Positions 44,828 to 54,127 of a DNA stretch of 64,000 nt are shown piece after piece (the stretch's first letter is position 1; the number at the start of each line of letters is the position of its first letter). The notes beneath the pieces are model-generated. The model worked only from the letters and a program-made list of their open reading frames with translations, was not told where the DNA came from and ran no database searches. Source of the stretch: Bradyrhizobium cajani (GTDB lineage Bacteria; Pseudomonadota; Alphaproteobacteria; Rhizobiales; Xanthobacteraceae). The stretch spans positions 310,001 through 374,000 of the forward strand of contig NZ_WQNE01000001.1 of the NCBI RefSeq assembly GCF_009759665.1. The letters are read 5' to 3'. Both the position numbers and the translations under genes were made by a program.

Positions 44828-45666
44828 GACGGTCCCACTCCGGCACGCGGCAGCGGCAGGAATTGCGCGAGATAGGCGCTCCTCCACTGATACGGCGTAT
44901 CGCCGGCGAAACGCTTGAACACCGTGGTGAAATGCGCCTGGGTCTGGAATCCGACGGTCAAGGCGATGTCGACGAGCGAGACGTCGGCCCGCTTCAGCAG
45001 GTCCTGAGCGCGTTCGATCCGCCGCTTCAGCAGATATTCGTGAGGCCGCATTCCGACGGCCGCCCGGAACTGCGCGGCAAAGTGCATCCGGCTCAGGCCG
45101 GCAACGGTGGCGAGATGCTGCAACGTGACCTTGCCGCTCAGATTCTCGTCGACATATTGCAACACGCGCTTGAGGCGCCATTTCTGCAGCGACCGCACCG
45201 ACCGGCATCGCTCGCCATCGGCCGGATCGACCGCGCTGCGTTCGGCGGCCGTCTGCCGGCTGGCCCTGCGGGTCAGGATGGCAAGACGCAACGCGTCTGC
45301 AAGGATGGCGGAGTGGGCATGATCGGTGGCCTCGGTTGCCGCGAGCGCATCGGAGAGGCGCCGCATCACCGGGTCCGTGAATTCGCCGACACCGGCATCC
45401 CGATCGGCCTCGACGGAGACGCGCGCAAGGCGTTTCGCCGAGACCCTGAAGCCGCGTTCGTCGCCGGCAGATCTCCGCGCATCCGGCGCCGGCGCCTCGA
45501 TGGCCAGAGCGACATCGAGGTGAACGAGAGAGAGCGTCATCGCCTTCCCGCCGGTGCGATCCGGACGTCCCGCAGGCCCGGTCCGCCGGTCATCGATCGC
45601 CGAGACGTCGATCGAGCCGACGACATGATCCTTCGCGCCTTGCGGGTGTGACATCTGTAGCGACAT
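44824..45666 (-). CDS. AraC-family regulator with coupled small gene
   Basis: A 280-aa regulator. The C-terminal domain shows KVTLQHLATVAGLSRMHFAA and VSLVDIALTVGFQTQAHFTT, ending in GDTPYQWRS. The N-terminal half is shorter than in the two other AraC proteins that share the MHFAAQFRAA helix (39875 and 52904), and has no clear cupin. A perfect AAGGAGG precedes the ATG. It overlaps the 69-aa gene by four bases. A 16-bp palindrome lies 138 bases upstream. Confidence 0.9.
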   Translation of the reverse strand: MSLQMSHPQGAKDHVVGSIDVSAIDDRRTGPAGRPDRTGGKAMTLSLVHLDVALAIEAPAPDARRSAGDERGFRVSAKRLARVSVEADRDAGVGEFTDPVMRRLSDALAATEATDHAHSAILADALRLAILTRRASRQTAAERSAVDPADGERCRSVRSLQKWRLKRVLQYVDENLSGKVTLQHLATVAGLSRMHFAAQFRAAVGMRPHEYLLKRRIERAQDLLKRADVSLVDIALTVGFQTQAHFTTVFKRFAGDTPYQWRSAYLAQFLPLPRAGVGPS

Positions 45667-45803
45667 CGTCGAACCTCCTTGTCCCGTTTTCGATCCGGCA
45701 AGCCGCGCTGGCTTGTCCGAATGTCATGGGGACAGACTAGTCCGACGGCCCACACGCTCCATTCTACGCGCGGGTGCATCGATAAGTTCTCGGGTTGACC
45801 GAG

Positions 45804-45819
45804 TCATACCTAGGTATGA
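45804..45819. promoter_or_regulatory. 16-bp perfect palindrome in divergent AraC / sensor-kinase region
   Basis: TCATACCTAGGTATGA, 138 bases before the leftward AraC start and about 270 before the rightward sensor kinase. The core ACCTAGGT dyad is of the kind bound by LuxR/FixJ-type response regulators, one of which is encoded at 47995. The palindrome is seen; the protein is inferred. Otherwise the 45667-46087 gap holds no gene. Confidence 0.6.
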
Positions 45820-46087
45820 TCGCAACATCGCCGACACTCGCGGTGCCGACACGGAGCCGCGCCGGCCAATGAACCTCACCCTGCGGTAAGTTGACGCGCT
45901 CGCCGCACCCCAATTTCACGCAAAACCCTTGTTTTGCCGAAGAATGCTCCGCAAGCGTGCTCGCGCGAATTTGAACTGCGCGAAACGTCTTCCAAGAGAG
46001 CACGAAAATCACATTTCCGGATGTTGTCGGCGCAATCAAATCGCGGCATCAACGGAGACGGAATGATGGGAGCGACCACCAGCGACG

Positions 46088-47998
46088 ATGACTGCTCATG
46101 ATCGGGCCACGGGTTCATCCATGAGCCGCGCCGGCTTGCGGTTCTGGTCCGCCGTCCTTGCCGTCGCGGTTTTCCTGGTAGACGTGCTGACGCCGCTCGA
46201 GGGCGCGGTCGCGGTGCTCTACGTCGTTGCGATCCTGCTCGCGGCGAGGACGAACCGGCGCAACGACATCATCGTCGCGGCGACCGGCTGCGCGCTCCTG
46301 ACGGTCTCCGCCTATCTGTTGTCGCACGATCTGGAAGCCATCGCCTCACCCGCCGTTCGCGCGGTGGTGAGCCTTGCAGCCATTGGAATCGCGACCCTGC
46401 TGGCGCTGCAGAACTACGCGGCGACGAGCCGCCTCGCGGCGCAGGCGCGCCTGCTCAACCTGTCGCACGACATGATCTTCGTCAGGGACCGCGGCGGTGT
46501 CATCACGTTCTGGAACAAGGCCGCTGAACAGGCCTATGGCTGGCCGGCCGAGGACGCCATCGGCCGGCTCGCCGACGATCTCCTGCAAACGAGATATCCC
46601 GACCGGCGCGAGACCATCGAGGCAACCCTGCTCGAAACCGGCCGATGGGAAGGCAGAGTGGAGCAGCGGACGAAAGCCGGAGTCGCGCTCACCGTGGATG
46701 CCCGATGGGCGCTCCAGCAAAACCATCTCGGCAAGCCGATCGGGGTGCTCGAAACCCACACCGACGTCACCGACCGCGTGGCGGCGCATACCGCGCTGGT
46801 GCAGAGCGAGCAGCGATACCGCCGGATGTTCGATGCCAGCCGGATCGGCGTGGTCGAGGAAGACTGGAGCGGGCTCCGGACCGCGCTAAAATCGCTGGAC
46901 ACCGGCGAAGCCGGTCTGCGCGACCATCTCGCGCGAAACCCGGATTTCGTCCGGCAGGCTCGCCGGCTCGCGAAGATCACCGACGTCAATCCGGCCCTGC
47001 AAAAGATGGTTGGGGCGAACGGCCCTTCGGCGTTCATCGAGAATGTGGACAGGCTTCTCGGCGAGAACGACATCAGTTTCCTGGGCGCGTTGGTGGCATT
47101 TGCGCAGGGCGAGCCGTTCTACGAAGGGGAGACCGAGCTCGCCAGGTTGGACGGAAGCAGGGTTCCCGTGCTGTTCACGATCACGTTCCCGGCAGCGCCG
47201 CAAGGCGACCGCAACGTGCTCGCTTTCGTCGTCGACATCACCGAGCGCCAGCAGGCGCAGGACGCCTTGCTCGCGGCGCAGGCGGAACTCGCTCACGCGG
47301 CGCGCGTCGCGACGCTCGGCGAACTCTCCGCATCCATCGCCCATGAAGTCAATCAACCCCTGGCGGCCATCGTCACCAGCGGCCAGGCCGGCTTGCGGTG
47401 GCTGCGCCGCGATGTGCCCGACCTGAACGAGGTTGCTGCCACGATCACCCACGTCGTCTCCGAAGGCCGCCGCGCCAGCGAGATCGTGACCCGCATCCGG
47501 GCGTTCCTGAAGAAGACACCGGCTCAGCAGGCCGTACTTCAGATCGGCGAGATCATCGAGGAAGCAGCCTCGCTGGTCGCGCACGAGCTCGCAAGGGACG
47601 ACGTCGTCCTCACAATCGAGGCGGAGCCTGGCTTGCGGCCAGTTCGGGGCGATCGCGTCCAGCTTCAGCAGGTCCTCGTCAATCTGCTGATCAATGCCGG
47701 CCAGGCCATGTCGGACCAACCCGGCGCCCGCACCATCACACTGCGCGCCGGCGCCGTCGACGGCGAGAGGCTCGCCATCACGGTGCAGGATAGCGGCCCC
47801 GGCATCATGCCCGACGATTTGCCGCGCCTGTTCGATCCGTTCTTCACGACGAAGGACGGCGGGATGGGCATGGGACTTGCGATCTGCCGAACCACCGTGG
47901 AAGCTCACGGCGGCCAGTTGTCGGCAGAGAGCACCCCCGGCGCGGGAGCGACATTCCGATTGACACTGCCATACAGCCAAGAACACACCCCGCCATGA
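46088..47998 (+). CDS. PAS-containing sensor histidine kinase, FixL-like class
   Basis: A 636-aa kinase. Residues about 15-110 hold three to four membrane helices. A PAS domain lies at about 120-230 (LLNLSHDMIFVRDRGGVITF), then a second, degenerate PAS-like domain at about 240-385. The kinase core has H419 in SIAHEVNQPLAAIVTSGQAG and the ATP domain LQQVLVNLLINAGQAM, DSGPGIMPDDLPRLFDPFFT, GMGMGLAICRT. No FixL heme His is evident, so the signal is unknown. A second Met at 46121 is a possible start. The stop overlaps the response regulator start (ATGA at 47995). Confidence 0.9.
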   Translation: MTAHDRATGSSMSRAGLRFWSAVLAVAVFLVDVLTPLEGAVAVLYVVAILLAARTNRRNDIIVAATGCALLTVSAYLLSHDLEAIASPAVRAVVSLAAIGIATLLALQNYAATSRLAAQARLLNLSHDMIFVRDRGGVITFWNKAAEQAYGWPAEDAIGRLADDLLQTRYPDRRETIEATLLETGRWEGRVEQRTKAGVALTVDARWALQQNHLGKPIGVLETHTDVTDRVAAHTALVQSEQRYRRMFDASRIGVVEEDWSGLRTALKSLDTGEAGLRDHLARNPDFVRQARRLAKITDVNPALQKMVGANGPSAFIENVDRLLGENDISFLGALVAFAQGEPFYEGETELARLDGSRVPVLFTITFPAAPQGDRNVLAFVVDITERQQAQDALLAAQAELAHAARVATLGELSASIAHEVNQPLAAIVTSGQAGLRWLRRDVPDLNEVAATITHVVSEGRRASEIVTRIRAFLKKTPAQQAVLQIGEIIEEAASLVAHELARDDVVLTIEAEPGLRPVRGDRVQLQQVLVNLLINAGQAMSDQPGARTITLRAGAVDGERLAITVQDSGPGIMPDDLPRLFDPFFTTKDGGMGMGLAICRTTVEAHGGQLSAESTPGAGATFRLTLPYSQEHTPP

Positions 47999-48657
47999 CA
48001 CGACCGGACCAAGCGCATCCGCAGCCTCATGCAGTCGTCATCATCGTCGATGACGATGCAGGCATCCGCGCCTCGCTCGACAGCCTGTTTCGATCCGTCG
48101 GCCTCGAGACGCGCCTGTTCGCCTCGCCGGCCGAGTTGCTCGGCGGCTCGCTGCCCGATGGCCCCGGCTGTATCGTGCTGGACGTGCGGCTTCCGGGCGT
48201 GAGCGGGCTCGATCTGCAGGGGCAGCTGACCCGCCAGGGCATCGGCTTTCCGATCATCTTCATGACCGGCCACGGCGACATTCCGATGTCAGTGCGCGCC
48301 ATGAAGGCCGGCGCCGTCGACTTCCTCTCCAAGCCGTTCCGCGACCAGGACATGCTCGATGCCGTGACGGCAGCGCTCGAGCGTGATGCGCAGCGCCGTG
48401 CCGAAGCCGCCACGAAGGACGACATCCGCGCCCAATACGAGACCTTGACGGCGCGCGAGCGCGAGGTGATGGGCCATGTCACCGCCGGCCTGATGAACAA
48501 GCAGGTCGCAGGCCTGATCGGCCTCAGCGAGATCACGGTCAAGATCCACCGCGGGAACGTGATGCGGAAAATGGGCGTCCGCTCGCTGGCCGACCTCGTC
48601 CGCAAGGCCGAGGCGCTCGGGATTTCCCAAAACCGGAAGACTACGGACCAAACCTGA
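47995..48657 (+). CDS. FixJ/NarL-type response regulator
   Basis: A 220-aa regulator. The receiver (about 13-130) has VVIIVDDDAGIR, the phospho-acceptor D63 in GCIVLDVRLPGVSG, MTGHGDIPMSVRAMKAGA and K in FLSKPF. The C-terminal LuxR helix-turn-helix has LTAREREVMGHVTAGLMNKQ and VKIHRGNVMRKMGVRSLADL. It overlaps the kinase gene by four bases, so the pair is a dedicated two-component system. The ACCTAGGT palindrome at 45804 is a possible target. Confidence 0.94.
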   Translation: MTRPDQAHPQPHAVVIIVDDDAGIRASLDSLFRSVGLETRLFASPAELLGGSLPDGPGCIVLDVRLPGVSGLDLQGQLTRQGIGFPIIFMTGHGDIPMSVRAMKAGAVDFLSKPFRDQDMLDAVTAALERDAQRRAEAATKDDIRAQYETLTAREREVMGHVTAGLMNKQVAGLIGLSEITVKIHRGNVMRKMGVRSLADLVRKAEALGISQNRKTTDQT

Positions 48658-48756
48658 GTATAATTCCGGTGGGACTGCCCCGAGGTGCATAAGACGCCAT
48701 CGGCCGCGTGTGGCGGGAGATTTCCTCCTTGCGGAACACGGCGGTCAGGAGTGTCA

Positions 48757-49137
48757 ATGGCCAAGACCCCGGTGATTGCAATCGTGGACGACGACGAAGG
48801 CGTTCGCGCGTCGCTCGCGAGCCTCGTGCGTTCACTCGGCTATGAGGCCCATGCCTACAAGTCCGGCGTCGACTTTTTGCAGGAACCGCCGCAAGACGAT
48901 CCGGCCTGCATGATCGCCGACGTCCAGATGCCGATCATCACCGGCGATGAATTGCAGGCACGGCTGGTCGCCTCCGGCCGCCGCTTCCCGATCATCTTCA
49001 TGACCGCGTTTCCCAGCGACACCGTGCGCCAGCGCGTGATGGCGGCGGGCGCCCATTGCTACCTCGGCAAGCCCTCCAGCGGCGACGAGATCATCCGCTG
49101 CCTCGAAGAGGCGTTGGCAGGCCACGCGTCGCACTAA
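48757..49137 (+). CDS. Single-domain receiver protein
   Basis: A 126-aa stand-alone receiver without output domain. Acidic pocket D11-D12-D13, phospho-acceptor D55 in CMIADVQMP, T83 and K105 in LGKPS are all present, so phosphorylation should be possible. AGGAGT lies before the ATG at 48757; the frame is open to 48685. It follows the FixJ-like regulator by 99 bases on the same strand and may act as a phosphate sink or second output of the kinase at 46088. Confidence 0.9.
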   Translation: MAKTPVIAIVDDDEGVRASLASLVRSLGYEAHAYKSGVDFLQEPPQDDPACMIADVQMPIITGDELQARLVASGRRFPIIFMTAFPSDTVRQRVMAAGAHCYLGKPSSGDEIIRCLEEALAGHASH

Positions 49138-49281
49138 AGCGGCCCCGGCCGAGCACGGCGTGCATTCCCGCAAGCGGGTTGGTGGACCGGAAATACCGGC
49201 GGTCACCGCAAATCTCATATTCGCATCCGATTTCGCGACAGCGGCGGGCTGATTGCCTTTGCCGGGAACGGATGAATCACG

Positions 49282-51156
49282 ATGCCGGGGAGCACCACCA
49301 ATACTGCTGACGGAAGCCGTGCAGTGGTGTTCGCCGGGTTTCCGGTGAGTTCCTGGGTCTTCGCGCTGCGCGTGTGGCTGGCGATGCTCCTCGCACTCTA
49401 TGTGAGCTTCTGGCTCGAGCTCGAATCTCCGTCGTCGGCGGCCCTCACCGTAGCGGTGCTGGCGCTGCCCACGCGCGGCCAGGGTATGGAAAAGGCCGGT
49501 TACCGGCTGTTCGCGACTGCGCTCGGCGTGGCGGCATCGATCGCGATCGCCGGCATGTTCTCGCAGACAGGCGGTCTGCTCCTCGCTGTGTTCGGCATCT
49601 GGATTGGGCTCTGCGTCTATGTGGCAGGCATGCTGGACGGCAATCGCGCCTATGCGGCGGCGCTCTGCTGCATCACCGTCGCCCTGATTGCCATTGAGCA
49701 GATCGACAGCCCGCTCCAGGTGTTCCCGACCGGCGTCGCACGGGGCGCGGCGATCGGGATCGGCGTCCTTGCGGTGGCGCTGGTCAACGAGGTGCTGGCC
49801 GCGCCGGACTATCACCCGGTTCTGGCGAGCCGGCTCGAAGCACTGCATCGCCGCGTCACCGAGTTCGCGCAAGCCGCCCTCCGCGGCGAGGCTTCATCCA
49901 CGACCTCTGCCGCGGACATGCTGCGCGATATCGCGGCGCTGCATCCGGAAATCGCAAGCCTCACCACGGAATCGAGCATCGGCGCGGCGCGAACCGCAGC
50001 CGCGCGTTCGGCGATGGTGGACCTCGTCGGCGAGCTCTCGCTCGCCCGCGCGCTTGCCGCCGTGCCGGCCGCATCCGCGACGGCAGGGCATGATGCAGAG
50101 GACGGCGGATCCAGCCTGATGACGATATGCCGGGCCCAGCTGCGCAGCGAGATCATGCGCAGGAATGCCGACGTGCGCGACAGCCTCGCAGCGCTGCGGG
50201 CCGGAACCCATCCCCTGCGGCAATGGCGTGCGTCGCTGTACCGATCCCGTCGCATTGCAGCCGAAGGTGCCGTCAGGGCCGCAATCCACTTCACCCTCAT
50301 CGCAATCATCTTCGTGATGGCGGGATGGCCGACCACCGAGCTCTGCCTTGCGCTCGCCGCAGTGATCATCGGTTTGAGTGCGACGGCTCCGGATCCACGC
50401 GCCTTCACCAAGCTGGCGGTTCTCGCCATGCCGATCGCATGCCTGCTTGCAGGCATCCTGAAATATCTCGTCTTCAACGGCGTATCCGAGTTTCAACTGC
50501 TGGCGATTGGCCTCGCACCCGTCGTGATCGGCACGGCGCTCCTGATCTCGCTGCCGAGCCGCGCGCTGTCGCCGCTCGGCCGGCTCACCCTCGTGTTCAC
50601 GCTTGCCGTCCTGGCACCGAGCAATCCGCAGAGCTACGACCCGGAAGTGTTTCTGGTAACGTGTCTCTTTGCCCAGCTTTCTTCGGTTCTGGTGTTTGCG
50701 GCGCAGCTCCTGCTGCCATCCCTGTCCGGCGACCGGCGGATCCGGCTGCTGCTGGACGAGGCCCGTCGTGAGCTGAGCCATCCCCGAGCGCGGCATCTTG
50801 CGCCGGAGGAAGCCGCGTTTCGCGAAGCCGCGCGGATCGAGCAGATCTTGACGGCGAATGGCGGCACGACGGCCTCCCCTCAGGTCATCGTCGAAGCCAT
50901 GCGCTGCTTCGACCAGGCGGTGGTGCTGCGACGATGCTGTGCCGAACTGGACCGCCTGGCAGAGGGCCCGCTCGCCGCGGCGGCACATGAGGCGCGCGCG
51001 GCACTTGCCCGGCGGGATGGGCGCGCAATCCTGGCTGCCGCGGAGGCTCTGCGCCGGACAGCCGCGCAAGCCCACGCAGCAGCCGATCCGGTCCTTGCCG
51101 CGCTCGTTCCGGCAGGCATCGCATTCGCGCCGTCTCAAACTCCAGCCCAGGGATGA
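49282..51156 (+). CDS. FUSC-family efflux membrane protein
   Basis: A 624-aa inner-membrane protein of the fusaric acid resistance / AaeB family. An N-terminal set of about six helices (WVFALRVWLAMLLALYVSFW on) and a second set near residues 330-480 flank soluble helical regions, the usual two-half FUSC layout. These carriers export aromatic acids or similar compounds together with a HlyD-type protein. The DUF1656 gene follows four bases after the stop and the HlyD gene next, forming the standard three-gene operon. No outer-membrane factor gene is present. Confidence 0.9.
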   Translation: MPGSTTNTADGSRAVVFAGFPVSSWVFALRVWLAMLLALYVSFWLELESPSSAALTVAVLALPTRGQGMEKAGYRLFATALGVAASIAIAGMFSQTGGLLLAVFGIWIGLCVYVAGMLDGNRAYAAALCCITVALIAIEQIDSPLQVFPTGVARGAAIGIGVLAVALVNEVLAAPDYHPVLASRLEALHRRVTEFAQAALRGEASSTTSAADMLRDIAALHPEIASLTTESSIGAARTAAARSAMVDLVGELSLARALAAVPAASATAGHDAEDGGSSLMTICRAQLRSEIMRRNADVRDSLAALRAGTHPLRQWRASLYRSRRIAAEGAVRAAIHFTLIAIIFVMAGWPTTELCLALAAVIIGLSATAPDPRAFTKLAVLAMPIACLLAGILKYLVFNGVSEFQLLAIGLAPVVIGTALLISLPSRALSPLGRLTLVFTLAVLAPSNPQSYDPEVFLVTCLFAQLSSVLVFAAQLLLPSLSGDRRIRLLLDEARRELSHPRARHLAPEEAAFREAARIEQILTANGGTTASPQVIVEAMRCFDQAVVLRRCCAELDRLAEGPLAAAAHEARAALARRDGRAILAAAEALRRTAAQAHAAADPVLAALVPAGIAFAPSQTPAQG

Positions 51157-51160
51157 CATC

Positions 51161-51364
51161 ATGACGAACACCTATCGTGAGCTCGTCCTAGGCGGCGTGC
51201 TGGTTGCCCCCATCGTGTCCTATGCGGCAACGGCGCTGCTCGCATTCCTGTTGCTCCGCCCGGTGCTGCGTCTGGTCGGATTCACGAGGTTCTTCAGCAA
51301 CCCGTCGCTGGCCGAGCTCTGCCTCTACGTGTCGATGTTCGGCCTGCTCGCGCTGTTCTTCTAG
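51161..51364 (+). CDS. DUF1656 small membrane protein
   Basis: A 67-aa protein with two membrane helices (about 8-32 and 50-66): ELVLGGVLVAPIVSYAATAL then ELCLYVSMFGLLALFF. Small DUF1656 (AaeX/YdhI-like) proteins regularly lie between FUSC and HlyD genes and are thought to be part of the pump. The start lies four bases after the FUSC stop; the HlyD gene begins ten bases later. Confidence 0.9.
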   Translation: MTNTYRELVLGGVLVAPIVSYAATALLAFLLLRPVLRLVGFTRFFSNPSLAELCLYVSMFGLLALFF

Positions 51365-51374
51365 GGAGACAATC

Positions 51375-52649
51375 ATGGACGCCAGCGTGCCCCGAGATGC
51401 CGACGCCGTGGAGCGCTCCGGCATGGCAGAGACCGTGGCGCGCGATACCCGCGATAGCACAGCGGATGGCGATAAAGCCTCCTGGCAGGCGATGCCATCG
51501 GCGACGTCGCGGCGCACGACCGTCGCGCGGTTCATGGCCGGCGCCGGCAAGCATCTTGCCACGCTCGCCATCGCGCTGATCGCCATCCTGATATCGGTTG
51601 CGACCTGGCAGCATTATGTCACCGCGCCCTGGACGCGGAACGGCAGCGTGCGCGTGCAGGTCGCCAACGTCGCGCCGCAGATTGCGGGCAAGATCGTGGA
51701 GCTGCGGGTCGCGGACAATCAGTTCGTCCACAGGGGTGACGTGCTTTACGTCATCGATCCCTTCGACTTCGACGTCGCCGTCCGCATCGGCAAGGCGCTC
51801 GTCGATCAGCGCGCGGCGGATCTGGTGGTGAAGCAAGCCGAGTTCGACCGGCGCCAGCATCTGTCCAATCTGGCAACGACACCCGAGGAGCAGCAGATCT
51901 TCGCCGGCAACGCCATGCAGGCAAAGGCCGCCTATGCAGCAGCCGCGCACCAGCTTGCGCAGGCGGAATTGAACCTGAAGCGCACCAGCGTACTCAGCCC
52001 CGTCGATGGCTACGTCACGAACCTCCTGCTGCGCGTCGGCGACTATGCCGTTGTCGGCGTCAGCAACGTCTCCATCATCGATTCCAACAGCTTCTGGATC
52101 GACGGCTATTTCGAGGAGACCAAGATGGCCCGTGTCTGCATCGGCGATCGCGTCGAGGCGCAGCTCATCGGCTACGCGAAGCCGGTTCTGGGACATGTGA
52201 AGAGCGTGACCCGTGGTGTCAGCGTGTCGAACGCAGCGGCGGGCACGCAAGGCTTGCCCAACGTCGATCCCATCTACACCTGGGTGCGGCTTGCGCAGCG
52301 CGTACCGGTTCGCGTCGCCATCGACACGGTGCCGCCGGACGTGCCCCTTGTCTCCGGCATGACAGCAACGGTGACGATCCGGCAGCCGGAAGCGGACGAT
52401 CGCCCAACCTGGTCTCACCGGTTCCGTACGACCTTCGTGGAGCCAATCTCCGAAGTGTTCGGTGCAGGCCTTCCGCCGCGCGTGAACTGTCTTCAGCCTG
52501 CATCCCAGCAGCGCCCCGAGGTGGAAGCCCTTCCCTACGCGCGGGTGCCTGCAATTCCGACCGCGGAAGAGATTGCGCCTGGCCTCAGCCCCGGCATCGA
52601 TGCCTCGCCGCGCGTTCCTGAATCCGGCCAGGCCTCCCGGCCAGAATGA
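51375..52649 (+). CDS. HlyD-family periplasmic adaptor of the FUSC pump
   Basis: A 424-aa membrane fusion protein. After about 55 hydrophilic residues one membrane anchor (HLATLAIALIAILISVATWQ) is followed by the lipoyl half VRVQVANVAPQIAGKIVELR, a short coiled coil (about 150-200), and VLSPVDGYVTNLLLRVGDY. Then comes the barrel part FWIDGYFEETKMARVCIGD. The long N-terminal cytoplasmic extension and the Pro-rich tail are more than the usual family length of about 300. AGGGAGA lies before the ATG. It completes the efflux operon started at 49282. Confidence 0.9.
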   Translation: MDASVPRDADAVERSGMAETVARDTRDSTADGDKASWQAMPSATSRRTTVARFMAGAGKHLATLAIALIAILISVATWQHYVTAPWTRNGSVRVQVANVAPQIAGKIVELRVADNQFVHRGDVLYVIDPFDFDVAVRIGKALVDQRAADLVVKQAEFDRRQHLSNLATTPEEQQIFAGNAMQAKAAYAAAAHQLAQAELNLKRTSVLSPVDGYVTNLLLRVGDYAVVGVSNVSIIDSNSFWIDGYFEETKMARVCIGDRVEAQLIGYAKPVLGHVKSVTRGVSVSNAAAGTQGLPNVDPIYTWVRLAQRVPVRVAIDTVPPDVPLVSGMTATVTIRQPEADDRPTWSHRFRTTFVEPISEVFGAGLPPRVNCLQPASQQRPEVEALPYARVPAIPTAEEIAPGLSPGIDASPRVPESGQASRPE

Positions 52650-52782
52650 GGAGCGCCGCATCGCGCTCCTGATCCAGCCCGCGTCGTGCCCTAACACCGG
52701 GACTCACGGCCAAGCCTTTCATCCATTGAGCCAATTTACGCTTGTTGCGACATCCGACCGCACCCATCGTCTTCGCAAAATC

Positions 52783-52806
52783 TAACACGCTTTAAGCAAC
52801 CCTAAC
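52783..52806 (+). promoter_or_regulatory. TAAC-type direct repeats (10-bp period), three copies
   Basis: TAAC at 52783, TAAG at 52793 and TAAC at 52803 followed by GAGC, 98 bases before the AraC start at 52904. Same layout and almost the same distance as the triplet at 39747 before the paralogous AraC gene. The 52650-52903 gap has no other feature that I can support. Confidence 0.65.
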
Positions 52807-52903
52807 GAGCCTTATGACAGGACCGGGCATATCGTTCGAGCATGAACCAATGGTTTTCGGCGGCCGTCACGGCGGCAGCGGAATCCGAGAGATGGGACGA
52901 ACG

Positions 52904-53917
52904 ATGCTCACCGATATGCAAGCGGCCGGCGCCTGGTTGACCTATCAACCCAGCCCCCGCGAACCGGATTGTTTCCCTCAGCGGGCGCGCGCATTTCCCC
53001 ACGAACGAAAATGGCGCCAACCCGAGCCACGCGCGGGCCTTGCGCCCGAGGACATCACGATCTCGCGCTGGACCTGTGCGCAAACGGCCGTCGGGTACGA
53101 GGAAGCGACGACGCCTCCCGACCGTTACTTCTTCTCCGTCGCCCTGAAGACGACCCGTCTCAAGCTGACCAGAGGCAACCAGACCATCTTCGACGGCATC
53201 ATGCCGGCTGGCACGCTCTATGTCGGCGCACCGTCGAAGCCGCTCTGCGCACAGTTTCATGCGCCGTGCGATTTCCTGCACTTCCACGTCTCGGTCAATT
53301 GCCTTCCATCTCCGCACCCTGGAACCGAGCCGCTCACGCCCGAAGGCCTGAACGATCTCGTTGTGCTGCGCGACCCGTTCGCCGAGCAGCTCGCAAAGGC
53401 GCTGACCGAGCACGACCATTTGGCGGATCAGGAATTCGCCCGCTGTATCGCCCGGACTCTGGCGATGCATGTCGCTCGTCGCGAACTGCCGCGCGCGAAG
53501 GTCAACGCCCTGCCGAAATGGCGCCTGCGCCGCGTCGAAGAATATGTCAGGACGCATTTCGACCACTGCATCTGCCTGTCGGACCTCGCCGACGTCGCAG
53601 GATTGTCGCGGATGCACTTCGCAGCGCAATTCCGCGCCGCGACCGGATACCGGCCCCGCGAGTACCTGCTGCACCAGCGCATCGAGCACGCGAAAACGCT
53701 GCTGGCGAACTCCGAGACATCCCTGGCCGAAGTGGCACTCGCGGTCGGCTTTTGCACGCAGGCGCATTTCTCGACCGTCTTCAAACGGATTACGGGCGAC
53801 ACACCGGCACGCTGGCGATGTGCCAGCCGGAACGCGCTCGCCTCGACCCGGCCCGCGGGCGTCCTGCCGGCGGACCTTCGTGAATCATGCGAAACGAGAA
53901 ACAGCCTGCCTATGTGA
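52904..53917 (+). CDS. AraC-family regulator, MLTD[LM]QAA paralog 2
   Basis: A 337-aa regulator, paralog of the protein at 39875. Both helix-turn-helix units are intact: CICLSDLADVAGLSRMHFAA and LAEVALAVGFCTQAHFSTVF. The sensor half has MPAGTLYVGAPSKPLCAQFH. The ATG at 52904 is chosen because it matches the paralog start (MLTDMQAAGAW against MLTDLQAARAW) and the leader GACGAACG; the frame is open to 52814. It follows the FUSC efflux operon on the same strand, which may be its target, and is closed by a strong terminator. Confidence 0.9.
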   Translation: MLTDMQAAGAWLTYQPSPREPDCFPQRARAFPHERKWRQPEPRAGLAPEDITISRWTCAQTAVGYEEATTPPDRYFFSVALKTTRLKLTRGNQTIFDGIMPAGTLYVGAPSKPLCAQFHAPCDFLHFHVSVNCLPSPHPGTEPLTPEGLNDLVVLRDPFAEQLAKALTEHDHLADQEFARCIARTLAMHVARRELPRAKVNALPKWRLRRVEEYVRTHFDHCICLSDLADVAGLSRMHFAAQFRAATGYRPREYLLHQRIEHAKTLLANSETSLAEVALAVGFCTQAHFSTVFKRITGDTPARWRCASRNALASTRPAGVLPADLRESCETRNSLPM

Positions 53918-54013
53918 AATACTCCGCCAGGCAGATCGCCGATGATACGGATGTTAGTGACTGAGACCCCCAAGTCACGGCTCGAGCCTCTCCTCCCAGG
54001 CATACGAGCATTA

Positions 54014-54050
54014 GGGCCGTCCTTTGCCCCAAAGGACGGCCCCTTTTTTT
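54014..54050 (+). terminator. Strong Rho-independent terminator
   Basis: A perfect 13-bp stem (54014-54026 with 54030-54042), a 3-base CCC loop, one C, then seven T. It lies 97 bases past the AraC stop. The mdc operon ends at 54128 from the other side, but no T-run exists on the minus strand, so it serves rightward transcripts. Confidence 0.93.
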
Positions 54051-54127
54051 CGGCAGCATTGCGAACGAACGAGGGCATCGGCCGTTCGAGCGCGGAAGGG
54101 CCAGCCTTCATATTTGATATTTGTATT

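Noticed and set aside
53918..54013. tRNA gene before the strong terminator
   Set aside because: No cloverleaf, no T-loop consensus and no acceptor pairing could be built.
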